Assembly: GCA_011319805.1 (NCBI GenBank) | Contig: SJRY01000228.1 | Location: 1,178,001 to 1,242,000 of the forward strand | Length of the DNA: 64,000 nt | Origin: Macrocybe gigantea | Lineage: Eukaryota > Basidiomycota > Agaricomycetes > Agaricales > Callistosporiaceae | Direction of reading: 5' to 3' | Part shown: positions 40,679 through 52,707 of the stretch, in pieces | Numbering within the stretch: the first letter of the stretch is position 1 | Layout of the letters: each line of letters starts with the position of its first letter | Translations under genes and position numbers: made by a program | The notes under the pieces: generated by a model | Database searches by the model: none | The model's input: only the letters and a program-made list of their open reading frames with translations | Told to the model about the DNA's origin: nothing

Positions 40679-42415
40679 ATGTTTTCCGTCGCTCGCAGCG
40701 TCATTCGTTTCTCAAGTAGCCCTTCAGGCGCCCGCTTCTTTAGCTCGGCGGAAAAGAACAAGTTCAAAGTCCTCGTCGTTGGCGCAGGTGCACAGCGCAA
40801 CACCCTTGGGCACATATCTTTTCACTCGGCTGATATTGTTTCGTCTTGACAGGCAGTGGCGGCTTGTCGGTGGCAAATCAAATCTACAATCGCTTTAAAC
40901 TCGCTGGTAAACCTCTCAGCGAGGGGGACGTCGCTATCCTTGATGGTGCGGAGTACCACTATTATCAGGTTCGTGACCAAGTCGAAATAGTGGCACCGCC
41001 CAAGTTCTTACGGTGCCTAACCTCTAGCCTGGCTGGTAAGGTCACACTTTCTTCTACCAATTACTCGTAAAGTCGTGACGTTTTCCAAGGACTCTCGTAG
41101 GCGCCGGTCTACGTCCAAAGACGGATTTCCGTCAGCGGCTTGCACCCTTGATTCCCAAGCACATTGCACATGTTCCAGACTATGTCAAGACCTTTTCGCC
41201 GACGTCATCTTCCGTCACCACTACCTCGGGCCGCGAAATCTCTTATGACTTCCTCGTCGTCGCCACTGGTCTCCAAACCAATTGGGATGGCATCAAGGGC
41301 CTGTCACAGGCACTCGCAGACCCCACTTCTGGAGTGTCTTCAATATACTCGTACGAGACATGCGACAAGGTTTGGAACGACATCGAGTCCCTGCGTTCAG
41401 GGAAGGCTGTTTTCACACAGCCTGCCGGAATTATCAAATGTGCTGGAGGTAACATTTGCTTTCATTCGTGTGATTTGCTTGATTGTGAACGAGTCGCGAA
41501 ATCGTAGCACCCCAAAAGATCATGTGGATGGCTTGGGACCGGTATCGTAGAACTGACCGGGCAGAGAACATCGCGGTCGATTTCTACACGGCTACGCCTG
41601 CCATGTTCAGCGTGAAAAAATACTCGGATGCTTTGAACGCCCTTCGGTTGAAGCGAGGCGTCGGCGCTCATTTCCAACATAACCTTACGGCAGTCGATTC
41701 CCCCAATCGCAAAGCGACATTCCAAAAAGCTGACGGCACCACCGTTGACGTCGACTATACCATCTTGCACGTTACCCCGCCTATGGGACCCCTCAATTTC
41801 ATGAAGGGTTCTCCCATTGCGGACAGCGCCGGTTGGGTTCAAGTCGACCGGGCCACACTGAGACATGTCAATCCAGAATATGGGAACATCTTTGCTCTAG
41901 GCGACTGCTCTTCCCTTCCGACGTCGAAGACCGCTGCAGCAATTACGGCGCAGGCTCCCGTCCTTGCTGAAAACCTGTTCTCTGTGGCTGAGACAGGCAA
42001 AATCAGCAATGCCGAATACGATGGTTACACCAGCTGTCCGGTCTGTCCTCGTCGCAAGTCCTTATTCTTGTTTTCTGATTACCTGTGTTTGACAGTTGTT
42101 GACTGGTTATGGAGAGCTGATGCTGGCAGAGTTTAAATACGGCCAGGTGCCGAAGGAGACGTTTGCAACGTTCTTTGACCAAGCTAAAAGCCATAGGTAG
42201 GTGTGGATTCAGTTGAGGATTTCAACAAGGATAGCTGAAGACGATGGCAACAGGTTTTTCTATAACCTGAAGAAGGACTTGTTTCCGGCAGCATACTGGA
42301 AGTACATGGCAAGTTGCTTGGTTATTTTTCCACAAAGTTCTGCATATTTAAACGTTGCGTCCAGGTGAAAGGAAAGTGGTTTGGTACGCGTGGATTGTTG
42401 CGGCCGAGCTTCTAG
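40679..42415 (+). CDS. Sulfide:quinone oxidoreductase-like mitochondrial flavoprotein
   Basis: This resembles mitochondrial sulfide:quinone oxidoreductases (Hmt2 of fission yeast), which oxidise sulfide and reduce ubiquinone. Predicted exons are 40679-40787, 40853-40968, 41028-41035, 41090-41448, 41508-42040, 42096-42196, 42254-42308 and 42365-42415 (443 residues). The presequence is Arg/Ser-rich. The FAD-binding motif VVGAGSGG is split by the first intron. PGWTLVGAGL, ATGLQTNWDGIKGL, KCAGAPQKIMWMAWD, FALGDCSSLPTSKTAAAI and TGYGELMLAEF are family blocks. One exon is only 8 nt. The last intron (42309-42364) begins GCAAGT, a GC donor. Cys of KCAG and CPLLTGYG could be redox residues, which I infer. 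Confidence 0.9.
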
Positions 42416-42606
42416 ATATCCAACCAGTTTATCGACTACATGCATGTACTCAACGACGCGCCGAACACGCGTTTTGTTGATTTGTTGTTGATTATTTGTG
42501 TGATCGCGCTGAGCGTGGCAAACACGTGCGCACTTTCAGAGGCCTTTGATCTGCCGTCCACTTTATCTGTCTCACTCAACTGCACGCAACCCCCCATCCG
42601 TTCGTC

Positions 42607-45436
42607 ATGTCACGTATGACCTCTGCGCAGGTCATCGAGCTCGGAGAATACCTTGAGCCAGACTTTGACCCTTCCAAGCTCACCGTTTCCCAGCTACTTG
42701 GCGTTCTAGGTTATCACAACGTTGCTTACCCGACTCCTTACTCCAAACCGAAACTTGTTCAGCTTTTCAACGACGACATCAAGGCGAAATCTGTAAAACT
42801 CAAGAAGGAGCGGCTCAAGCGACAAAACAGCATTGCAAGTGATGACGGCATAAAGGACGGAATCACTGGCCAACCTCTTGGAACCGCTAGGAGAAATGTC
42901 TGCTTTCTTATTTGTTTTTGGCAGAGTTGCTAACCGACCTGTATTTTTCTACCACATAGGCTCCCGTCACCCGTAGGTCATCTAGGAGATTGTCTAAAGC
43001 TCCCATTCAGGACGAGGAAGAGGACGCATCACCCGTACGAGCAGAGCTGGTACGAAACTTTGCACATTGCCGGGCCTTCCTACCTTGCTGAGTTCTGGGA
43101 CGCTCTTGATTTTCAGCCTAAACGACGACGCTCTTCGGCTCAACCCTCGCTAGGGAGACCGTCGAGGAAGTCTTCTACCGCTATCACTCAACCGACGCTC
43201 GCTGAGGAAAGTGAACCGGAGGAGGATGAGTTGCCTCTTCGGAAACTGGGAAAAAGTGACTCAACGGCGAGTTTCCTGCCTCTGTTTTAGAATCCAGCGG
43301 CCTCTGATATTTGCTTTAGTCCGACACTGCAGGTGCACATACGCGCCGTGTTTCGCAAACGGTGAGCTAGCCGGTCTCTTTTTTGATCAGAGTTGTGGTG
43401 TTGATCGGGTGGCTAGTCGAATGATGATAGCGGTTGGGAGGACAACAACATTTTCCAGTCAGGACCAGAGTCTTCGTCCCCAGCTCGTCCTTCTCCGGTT
43501 AGACCCAAGTCTGGTAGGAAGAGTGTTGTATCTCGCAAGTCGCGAAAATCATCTTCAGCCCCCCCTCAAACGTCTCCCCTTCGACCTTCCCGAACAGAAG
43601 GACCAGAATTCCCTTCTCAATTTCCATTCCAACCAGAACTGCCGGCTTTGTTACCCAAACAAGCGTCACGCCTTGCTTCACCTGAAGCCAAGGCTGGTAG
43701 CTCTGACATCGATTGGGAAAACCCTATCCGTGAGGAATGCGGAACGCAAGATGAATCAGCGCAACGGGCAGAATCGCGTCACCTGGTCGAGCCGATCAAG
43801 GAAGAGGTCGAGGAAGACCAAGGGGTTTCGGAATCTGAAACTCGGTTTGTCGGAGCAGAAGGATCTGAAGAGGGCCCAGTCGAGACCGCAGTTGCCAGTG
43901 CTGTGGTTGTCCGTGAGGCCCCGCTGCGGTCCAGAATTTCATCAGCTGCCTTCCGCATGGCGTGCATAGCGCTTTGTTTTGCGGCGCTGAACGCGCTCGT
44001 TGGTTATAAGACGGAGTCTGCCTCCATTGGCTATTGCGACACTGGCAGCCATACTAATACAGCTCTTGAAGCTCTGCGGGCTAGGCGGCATGCTATCGAA
44101 ATGTGCAACAAGGAGAATAGAACATTGCTATATCTGCCACAATCGACGGATGACAGCCTAGACCAAGCTGCCACACCTTGTCCCTTGCTACCCCTCCTTC
44201 CTTTTCCGCAGCCGGATGCCTGTACGCCCTGTCCCGATCACGCTACATGTGGCCAACATATTGTGACTTGCGAAACGGGATACCTTTTGCAACCACACCC
44301 TCTGTTCTTCTACCTTCCTGCCGCGTCATCGCCTCATCTAACTAGCCTGAAAAACTCGTCATCACCCAATGAATTGGCGTGGAAACTGATTTCAGAGGCA
44401 TTTGACGGACTGCCGGGTGCAGGGAGCGTGGCGTTTCCACCGCATTGCACGGAGGATCCTAAACGCAAGCGCAATATCGGCGTCTTGGGAAAAGCAATCG
44501 AATCAGTGCTTGGGCAGGAGAGAGGACGTCGTATTTGTGCTGGTGGCAAGACATTGGAAGAGAAAATTGACGATATGGAGGGAGGGGAGGCTAAGAAATG
44601 GGGCATAGATATGGATGAACTAAAAGGAATAATGAAAAAGAAGACACCGGTGGGCATTGGGAAATGGTGCCTCTCCACATTCGGGCTAAGGACGCTGACG
44701 GCTTTGTCTCTTTTACAGGCACACTTACTTGCGACGTTCGACGACACCTTTAACGAGGCGATTCAACAATTGATCCAATGGGGTGGTGTGATTTTTGGAG
44801 AGGACCGCCAGTGAGCACATTTTCCGTCGTCATAGCCTTGCATCTTGGATGCTAAACCATTTTCAGACACCGACGCTACGTCGCTCACAAGACCCCTGAC
44901 CTGACATGGGATTGCGTAGTGACAATAAAGTCTAGGGAGCTATGGAAGGAATGGAAAACGACGGTTTTTGGCAAGTCTTATTGTGGCCTTGCGCATTTCG
45001 TTCTTCTCCGTCTTAACGGCTGCGTTCTTTGATTTCTTTTCTGGCTCGTGGTTATACAGGACTTATCGCCGTAATCGCCGCTGCAATGTACAGCAAAGCA
45101 CGCAGGGCTCAGAGACTGGTTGAAGCTAAGCGTGTCGCTGAGCTGGTGCAAATCGCACTGGACACCCTGCGCAACCAGGAGCTTGCACACTACACGGATC
45201 CGGTAACGGCACCGCAGCCATACCTATCATCACTGCAATTGAGGGACCTGATCCTACAAGACGAACATTCCGTGTCGTCGCGGACGCATTTATGGACTCA
45301 GGTAGAGCGCGTTGTGGAAGGGAATGCCAATGTTCGCGTCAACCTTGTCGAGACTCAGGGAGGTGACGAGATGAGAGTTTGGCGCTGGATTGGAGCGGGC
45401 GTCATAAGACAAAAGGAAGGCGAGAAGCAGAATTGA
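42607..45436 (+). CDS. SRC1: Inner nuclear membrane protein Src1/Heh (HeH and MAN1-type domains)
   Basis: Src1/Heh1 proteins anchor chromatin and recruit ESCRT-III to the nuclear envelope. Predicted exons are 42607-42897, 42960-43049, 43117-43266, 43320-43361, 43417-44649, 44719-44810, 44867-44970 and 45060-45436 (792 residues). An N-terminal HeH helix-extension-helix motif (LTVSQLLGVLGYHNVAYP) is followed by a basic, Ser-rich nuclear region with RKLGKSD and acidic patches (NDDSGWEDNNIFQSG). Two membrane segments, near FRMACIALCFAALNALVG and GLIAVIAAAMYS, enclose the lumenal part with a Cys-rich stretch (CTPCPDHATCGQHIVTCETG). The C-terminal winged-helix part follows. Two introns have GC donors: 43267-43319 (GCGAGT) and 44971-45059 (GCAAGT). 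Intron 44650-44718 is open and 69 nt, so it could also be retained. Confidence 0.88.
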
Positions 45437-45657
45437 GGCACAAAGAAAAAGACCAAAAGAGCACAAGCGTGTGTACGTTGTGGATGCCTGTTTTACTAAT
45501 TTACGAAGAATCTATTGACTTGAAGCAGAGCGGTCGGAATTGCACTTCCGCCGAGGGAAGGGGGTTGCATCATGAGATTGGCCTTATTATCGGAAGTCGA
45601 CCGAAAAGGCAAAAAGAAAGTCGAGGGTGCGGAATGTCGGCATCGCGTGGGAATCGA

Positions 45658-47519
45658 TCACAAGGTGCCAGATCTCGTTGACAAGCCGTCTCGAATCTTC
45701 TCAATGAGGGCACGCTTCATGAACTGTTCTTCCGCGAGAAGACGGCTTGTCTGTGAGCACCATGTATGTGAATTAGAGGTGAAAAAAAAATCAGTTGCTA
45801 AGTGTCGCACCCTCAAAAATCTTTCCAAATCGATGCGGCCGGCGTTCAGCGCCCGATGCAGATGATAGATGGTATCTTCAATCGCATTGTCTTCGGCGAC
45901 AAGCCCAATCAATCTGGGGTGTCATGTTATCCATCAGTTTCGTAAACACCATCCAGTCAGCTTACTGATTGTGGACTATCGTGGTCGAGCAGACGAGTTC
46001 GTCAAGCTCCGGATCACCCTTCCGGCGAAGCTCCGCGATATTCGCCTCTGCTTTGTTGACAAGCGCTCTCATCCGTTCGGCCACATTCCGGCAGACGTCG
46101 CGCACAGCCTCGAGACGGGCCATCTCATCCCGTATTGCCGGTTCGCCAGACAAGAGATCCCCTTGATGTGTTCGCAAACGCTCAGCATCCAGCGCCATCG
46201 CTTCAGACAGAGAATTGAACTCCGAGGAGATCTTGCTGCGCACTTGACTGTGCAGACGTAACGTCTCAGGATTAGGCGGTCGTGGCGGCGGTGGAGCTAA
46301 CGGTTGCGATGTTGGTCGAATATTTGGCGGATCTTCATCGAGGAAGTTGATGGAAGGTGCGGGAAGCTTCGGGTGGGGGGATGTAGATATTGATGGAGAC
46401 GGAGGGATAGCGGTGGTGGAGGCGGAGGGGGTGCTGCTGGAGGATGAGATGAGGTTTCATACTGCCTAGCAGAGGGCTGGACAGCGGATGACCAAGATGC
46501 CGGTGGCGGTGTTGCCATTGGTGGAGGTCTTCCTGCCTTGACCAGCTGGCTCGATCCAGCAAAAGAAACAGGAGGTTGTGCATTGGTGCCTGGCGGAATG
46601 GGAGGCAAGGCAGAAGGCGAGCTGCTCTGTAGATATCCCGGCGCCGGTGAATGAGAATCGTGCCGAAACTGCGAGTGGGAGAGGGTCGGAAGTTGTCGAG
46701 GAGGACTAGACGGCTAGATAGAAACATTCAACATTAGAGGGATGTCATGGAAAGGACTAGAGCGCACAGAAGCGTGAATTATATCCGCAGCTGATGAAGG
46801 AGGTTTGGGAGGTAGGATTGGACGATCCGAAATGGAAGGGTGTGGAGTGCTGACATTCGATGACGACGTCGGTAATGGCGACGGAGGCAGGGGTGGAGGC
46901 GGCCTGGAAGCATAGTTGAATGCTTGATGCGAGCTAGACGATGCCACCGAAGGCTGACTTGCAGGTTTAGCGTAGACAGGAGGTTCTTTGGAGAAATGTT
47001 CCCGCATAGCTTCGAAGAGATCAGACAGATTACATGGCTGATCAAAGGGATCGGTCAACGGATGAAAAAGCACACAGGACGGACGCACCTCACTCTTGCG
47101 GGACCACTGTAATACGTATTCGATCTGGCACCTTCCGCTGACATCTACATATTTTCCCGCCTTGACTAGCATTTGTTGAGTCGGCACCACGTAGACAATC
47201 GGAGGCTCGTTTGGATACTCCTTTGTGAGCCAGACGGCAATGGGAATATTGTATGAAGCATTCCGGAAGACAATGGGAAGCAAGCCGTGGACACATAACA
47301 GAAGCTGTGTACGACCATCGTCATACGCTGAAAGCAGTGTGAGGTCAGATTAGAAACACGGAGAAGAGAAAGAACTGAACTATAGACATCGGACTTTGGG
47401 CGGAGAGCACTGTTGCCTGCGAGGGCGCGGTCGACGTCCAAGTATACACGATCGCTGTTGGGATAGGGCTGGGCGTTGTGTCGCAGCCATTTCTGCGTGA
47501 GGGACTCCGTGGAGCTCAT
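45658..47519 (-). CDS. VPS23: ESCRT-I subunit Vps23/TSG101
   Basis: Vps23 recognises ubiquitinated cargo for sorting into multivesicular bodies. Predicted exons are complement 47519-47381, 47327-47089, 47037-46768, 46713-46493, 46436-45966, 45913-45811 and 45750-45658 (511 residues). The UEV domain is N-terminal: YTYDDGRTQLLLCVHG, IPIAVWLTKEYPNEPPIVYV, and FSKEPPVYAKP; the catalytic Cys of true E2 enzymes is absent, as in the family. A long Pro-rich linker, a coiled coil (EMARLEAVRDVCRNVAERM) and the steadiness box (LAEEQFMKRALIEKIRDG) follow. The intron 46492-46437 in the Pro-rich linker is inferred from a frame change; its GTCATC donor is weak and an indel is an alternative. Intron 47088-47038 is open and 51 nt. 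Confidence 0.9.
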
Positions 47520-47760
47520 CGAAAATCAGGAAAAAGACTGCAAATAATCTGCAGAAAATAATATCTTACATAATATCGCGGCATCACGGCGTAATCTGCT
47601 TCCGCGGATCTGATTTGCCCGATATAGGAATCTCAAAGACTGCTCCCCAGCTGCCGGCTCATACCTTCCTAATGCGGAATAGATCTCGGATCTCAGCGCG
47701 AACAGCATATGCATCCGGCTTACACCAACGCCCAAACCATACAAAGCATGAAGTCTGTCC

Positions 47761-47768
47761 TATATAAG
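47761..47768 (+). promoter_or_regulatory. TATA box of the TEA-factor gene
   Basis: The sequence TATATAAG lies 39-46 nt before the start codon of the TEA-domain gene, inside the 287-nt divergent region shared with Vps23. Position and sequence fit a strong core promoter with a short leader. It is the clearest TATA element I noticed in the window. Confidence 0.6.
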
Positions 47769-47806
47769 TCCCCGGCCCTCTTTTCTCTTGTCTTCGACTC
47801 ATCGAA

Positions 47807-49417
47807 ATGCCCGCGCTTCCCCTGGCCTCCAAGAGCCTCACTCCCCAGCGCAAGCACCGCAAGCTAATGAAAGATGGGAGCGGAACTGAAGTCTGGCCTG
47901 AGAGCCTAGAGGAAATCTTCGTCCAGGGTATCCCTTCTTCTGTTCCGAGCGATTAGTGTTCAATTCTTATTTGAATGCTAGGTTTGAAAGAATATTGGGT
48001 CTCTCCGTGGGCCATCTATACTCAGTCCCGCGGCCGAAGCCGTTGGCGTAACCAGTTTCTCGTCGACTATCTTCAAAAGGCTGGAATCACGCGCACGAAA
48101 AGCAGGTCGCGAGCCACATCCAGGTCTTAAGAAACATGTGGAGGGGAGAACCTGGTCCGATAATTTTGCTCGACCTTTTCCTGTCCCCTTTGTTCATATA
48201 AAAGCCTTCAGATTATTATCTTGTCGCTGGAGGAGAGGAACTCCTCTCCGAAGTGCCCGCCAGCGCTTCGCCCTCAGTCAAAATCGAAGAATCTGCTAAC
48301 ATGCAAAGCCTCATACCCTTTGATCAGGATGATCCAAATGACACGGCATCGCCTTCAACGTCTCCGGATTTTTCGCCCCCTGATTCTATAGCGGAGTTCC
48401 CACCTTCCCCTCATATGCCGACCGGAGCATCAGGTGTTCACTCCCAGAACATGTCACCACCGTTCCAGATTGCGTCTCCCGACACCTCACCCGTCTCATT
48501 GAACAGGGAATTTTCATTATTTCCCCCGACTATATCCGGTACCTCGACATTTTTCTCTACTTTAACCATCCAGGAGCCTCCTAACCTACGAAAGTCTCTT
48601 CCATACACGGGGTTACCATCAGATAGCTCTCCAACATCTATCTCCGCGCACTTCGGCCCGCCTTCCGTTCATGCGTCAAATACAATCAAACCTGCCACAC
48701 ATTACCCACCGATTCCATTCACTGGTTCGACCGAGAACAGGGTCACCGCAGTCTGTCTGGTCGCTGATGGGATGCCTAATTTTTCCGTGAAAACAGATGA
48801 CCTTATCGCGCCGCGCACCGCTCGCAGTATCCTTGCCCTGAAGATTAAACTGTGCATCCCCTCAGTCAATGATATCCGGAGCCCGACGACACTTCACGGT
48901 TTTGTTGGGAGCATTTGCCTCGCCAAGGTCTGGTCGACGTCCGGCAGATGTATTACCCGTGTCCACCCCTCCAGTCACCGTGTCCCCGAAGAAGATCGCG
49001 CTCTGGATATTACCAGCGTCGAAGTCGGTACGGCGGTAGCACTGCTTCCTGAGTCTCCCTGAGTAGATGTCGGTGGCTTGATGTAGGTGAGTCAACCTCT
49101 GGTTTTCTCCCATAGGCCCTACTGTCTTACCGCCGTTCCATGTAGCCATCCAGACAACCATTACCCAGGAGATAATTGTGGACGGTGAAACGCTGTTGTA
49201 TCTTATCTATTATTTGGACCGTCATAGTAGTGCCTTGCCGTCCGCGGAATTGGTGGGCTTTCAAAAGACCAAGGCACCAATCAAACACGTCGGTCAGTCC
49301 ACGGGAAATTCAGTGGCACCGACTGTCGGCGATTCTTTTTCGGACTACCAATCCCCAAGGCAGCCTGTGCACACGTCACTGTCTTACGCTCTCACGCCGA
49401 TTAATAATATTCGTTGA
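47807..49417 (+). CDS. TEA/ATTS-domain transcription factor
   Basis: TEA factors (AbaA, Tec1, TEAD) bind MCAT-type sites and control development. Predicted exons are 47807-47927, 47982-48154, 48212-49086 and 49146-49417, about 480 residues. The TEA domain starts at residue 15: RKHRKLMKDGSGTEVWPESL, then a DNA-recognition part GRSRWRNQFLVDYLQKAGIT followed by QVASHIQVLRNMW. The reading frame breaks twice by one base. At the AAAA run 48098-48101 one more A is needed to reach KKQVASH; at the CCC run 49057-49059 one more C is needed to reach LSRCRWLD. Exon lengths fit splice phases only when each base is added. The C-terminal part TTITQEIIVDGETLLYLIYY is family-typical. Confidence 0.82.
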
Positions 49418-49683
49418 GCCGAAGGACAGTGTGCTTTATGGTTCACATTCAACTCAATACGGTTATTTCACATGGGGGTATCCGTCTCGCTGTATCATAA
49501 GTTCGCAGGCTAAAGCTGAGCGCATAGCTTGTTCAACCTCCTCTTAACGAACTACTACTTATTGCTTAATATGTATATACCTATAATATGTTTTTATGTA
49601 GTCTTTTGTATCTGTAGCATGAATAGCTTTGTTTTCGGCGTGCTGGACACAGACACTGGAGTTCCCACTTGCTCCACCAATTC

Positions 49684-52442
49684 TTACGTCCGTGTGAAGT
49701 TCAACAACCTGGCTGCCTGCTCCTTCACCCTCGAATCATAATGGCGATCTCGGAGGGTGTAGAGCTCCCAGAACGATGTCCCGAATGGATGACAGAGCTG
49801 GGGATCGTCCACATGGGGTTGATATGCCCCATCATAAGTACGATCATCTGTGCTTAGCAACGCCTCTAGCTTCGGGTCCTTCTCTAGCAAACCTCCGACG
49901 AACTCGAGGGCGCGCAAAGCCGTTGCCGGTGGCCAGTGCAAGGCGGCGGTCAATAGACGCTTAGCGAATGCGGCAGAGCGCCACGGAGGCGCCGTAGTTC
50001 CGAACGATCTAGGCGAGAAAACCTTGCCCAATGCGTAAAACAGCATGTCGATAGTGGACTCTGGCTGTCCTTGTCTTCTAGAGCAATCAGAGATCGACGC
50101 ATCGACGCTTTGCATGCCGCTGAGCGGAAGTATGAGGGAGTAAAGAAGAGTGATGAAATCACTTAGATCAATGTTCAGCGCTTCGCCTGAAGCCGAAGTA
50201 GCAATCAACATGCACGCTGAGGTGCCGGAACGAGGAAGCATACCTTGGCCAGAAAGAAGCTCGAATGCGGTAACAATACACAAGAGTCGGTGCCGGATCT
50301 GGGTCGCGTCATCCATGATATTGGAAGTGTCTGCCTCACGTTCTTGCGAGACCAGATCCTTTAAGACTTTCATCAGGTCCCTGAAGAAGTCGATATTGAC
50401 AAGATGGGCAAATTTGGATATGCCACGGAGAGCCGCAGAGAGTAGAGGGGTGCGAGAAGGGTTTTTCAATATCCGGAAATAGAGAACGAAGAGAAGCTTC
50501 AAAGTTTCTGTTTGCTGAATCTCCGATTAATGATCTTGTTTTTTTTCCTTTCGATTATTGGATGACTTACCATTATCTCCCTTTCCTCTCTGTCTACCTC
50601 GGCTTCGGCTTCGTGCAGCTCCTTCTCAATTTCCTTCTTTTCCTTTAATGCCTTCTTTGCCTTCTTGCTGAGATGAGGCCCCTCTTTTGCTTTAGGTCGG
50701 CGTGATGTCTTTTTGTTTCTCGCAAGGCTCTCAGATGAGGTGGAGGTAGCTCCTTTGTCAGACGCACGAACCCCCAGCTCCGTCTTCAGACGAAGATGAA
50801 GAAGGCATGACAGAACGTTTGGGTGAACTTTAAACTTTTTGTCTTTGATCATACGGTTGATCATCCTTACAACCTCCAGAGAAACCGCGCCAGAGTGGTC
50901 CCCTTTGAAAACACGGATTAACGTTTGAAGACACATCTCTGAAGACTACGGGAGTAGTTCATGGTATCAGGGATATAATGGCTGGCTTGATAATAAACCC
51001 CCTACCTCATCCCAAGCCTTCTTGCTCAACCTTGCAACGATGCAACTTGTAAGGCTATCTCTGAAGTTGAAGTGCGTCACTTCGGTCAACAAAGTACACA
51101 TGCACTTCAACGCAACATTAGCCAGTTCGCTGCGCGCTTCACGTTAACCATTAAGCAATCTTCCGGCACAGCATCAGAGACATGATTTTACCCTTCATTT
51201 CACTCTCCAGGGACTTGAGGTACGTTTGATATGCCACAACTAGACCCTGTTCCCAATCCCGAGTGCGGGCCACCATCTGGCTCACTTTTTCGGCGTTTTC
51301 CTTTTCCGTTAGCGACCGTATCCTATACCCAGGTAAGATATCCTTGAATACGGCCAACTGGGACAGAATTGCTAGTTTCCTGATCAGAGGGTGATTAGGA
51401 ACTGGTTTTGAATGATTTGGTGAGGATATTATCGCCGAAGAAAACGTGTGCAAGCGTCTCAAGAGACCGAGCTGTGAGAATAGGTCAGACATTTAGCTAG
51501 CAAGGGTAATGTAGACGTACGCTATTTTCAGGGTCTGCAAGTATTTCCTGACAGATCTGCGCTATCTGCTCCTTGGCTGCACGAACCCGTTCTTCTTCGG
51601 ACTTGATCGTTAGGACATCAATAACTGCTAGCCGCCCAAAGCGTGCGCCAGTTGAAACATCCTCTACAGGTTGAATTTCAGACTCGGGTGCCGAGTATCT
51701 TGACTCTTCGTCGCTGTCAGTATTGGATGAGATGGCCATTTTTTCTCCCGTATCCTGTACCTTTCCATCCGGGAGCTTGATGGGAAGACGTCTTATACTC
51801 AGCATCGGCGTTTTTGAGGGTGAGCGTCGCATTCGAGGAGCTCTCTCGTAAGGCATTTCGGCATCGGAATCATACGTCAATTCTTCACTTGAAACTGCAT
51901 CATCAGTACCGGTGTCCCAAGAGCCTTCCCGTCCGTCCGGTTCGCTTGCGTCATCAAAACTCAAAGAAGGTAAGTCCTCCATCTGTGGGCGGGCGCGTGC
52001 AGGCTGATTCATCTGATGCAGGCGTTGCGTCTCTGTTTTGCTCCTTCGAGAAACGTAGTGCGGTCTAAGAAGAACGATATCCATTTCATGAAAATAACGG
52101 ACCTGGCAATTCCTCGTTCATCCAGGCGGTCAAGAAAAGATATCGCGGCACCATAAGTTCGAAGAGCATCGAGGTCCTGATCTGACAATTCGCCATCACT
52201 TTCGATCGGTCGCGACGGTATCTCGATAAATTTCTTGTGAAAAGCCTTTTCTTTCTTGGCCTTGTTAGGATTGCCAGTTGAATGTTTTGACACGGCCGCC
52301 GTTGAACTGAGTCTGCGTTTCTTGAATGAGCCCTGTAAAGCAGAGAGTAAGTTAGGCACTGGAGTAATGGGCGTGTGGAACTAAACAAAAAAGATACCTG
52401 GGGCTGCGCGGCGGCCCTTTTACTGTTTTGCTTCGCCGCCAT
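49684..52442 (-). CDS. NOC3: Nucleolar complex protein Noc3
   Basis: Noc3 takes part in pre-60S assembly and export and in yeast also in replication initiation. Predicted exons are complement 52442-52398, 52332-52103, 52043-51521, 51471-51192, 51136-51006, 50936-50571, 50514-50244 and 50186-49684 (782 residues). Recognised blocks are FDRLDERGIA-like sequence (ISFLDRLDERGIARS), a long acidic Ser region, the Noc3-specific VVAYQTYLKSLESEMK, LANVALKCMCTLLTEV, FRDSLTSCIVARLSKKAWDE, and the CBF/Mak21-type C terminus with RALEFVGGLLEKDPKLEAL and HYDSRVKEQAARLL. A lysine-rich stretch (SKKAKKALKEKKEIEKEL) fits a nucleolar protein. It is divergent from APC5 with 265 nt between starts. Confidence 0.93.
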
Positions 52443-52707
52443 AGGATAGCGGATGTAGTTACAGTAGTAGGAGGAATGAAGAGTATTTTTGCGGTCACGT
52501 GCCAAAGGTGGGCGTGAGTGAGCAGCATCGGGTAAGACACGACTACTGCGTTCAGTCACTCAATAGTGACGGCTCGTCTATCCGGTCCTCTTTTGCTTAA
52601 TGAGCCTTATTGGGTTCTGATCTGGAACTTCTGCTCGACTTTAAATCCGAGCTGACTCAAAGACAAGCTTGTACAACGATTGGAGAGCCTCACCCCGTCA
52701 TTTGAAA

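Noticed and set aside
42416..42606. Palindromic stretches that might form a tRNA between the quinone oxidoreductase and Src1 genes
   Set aside because: No A-box or B-box promoter pattern and no cloverleaf could be drawn.
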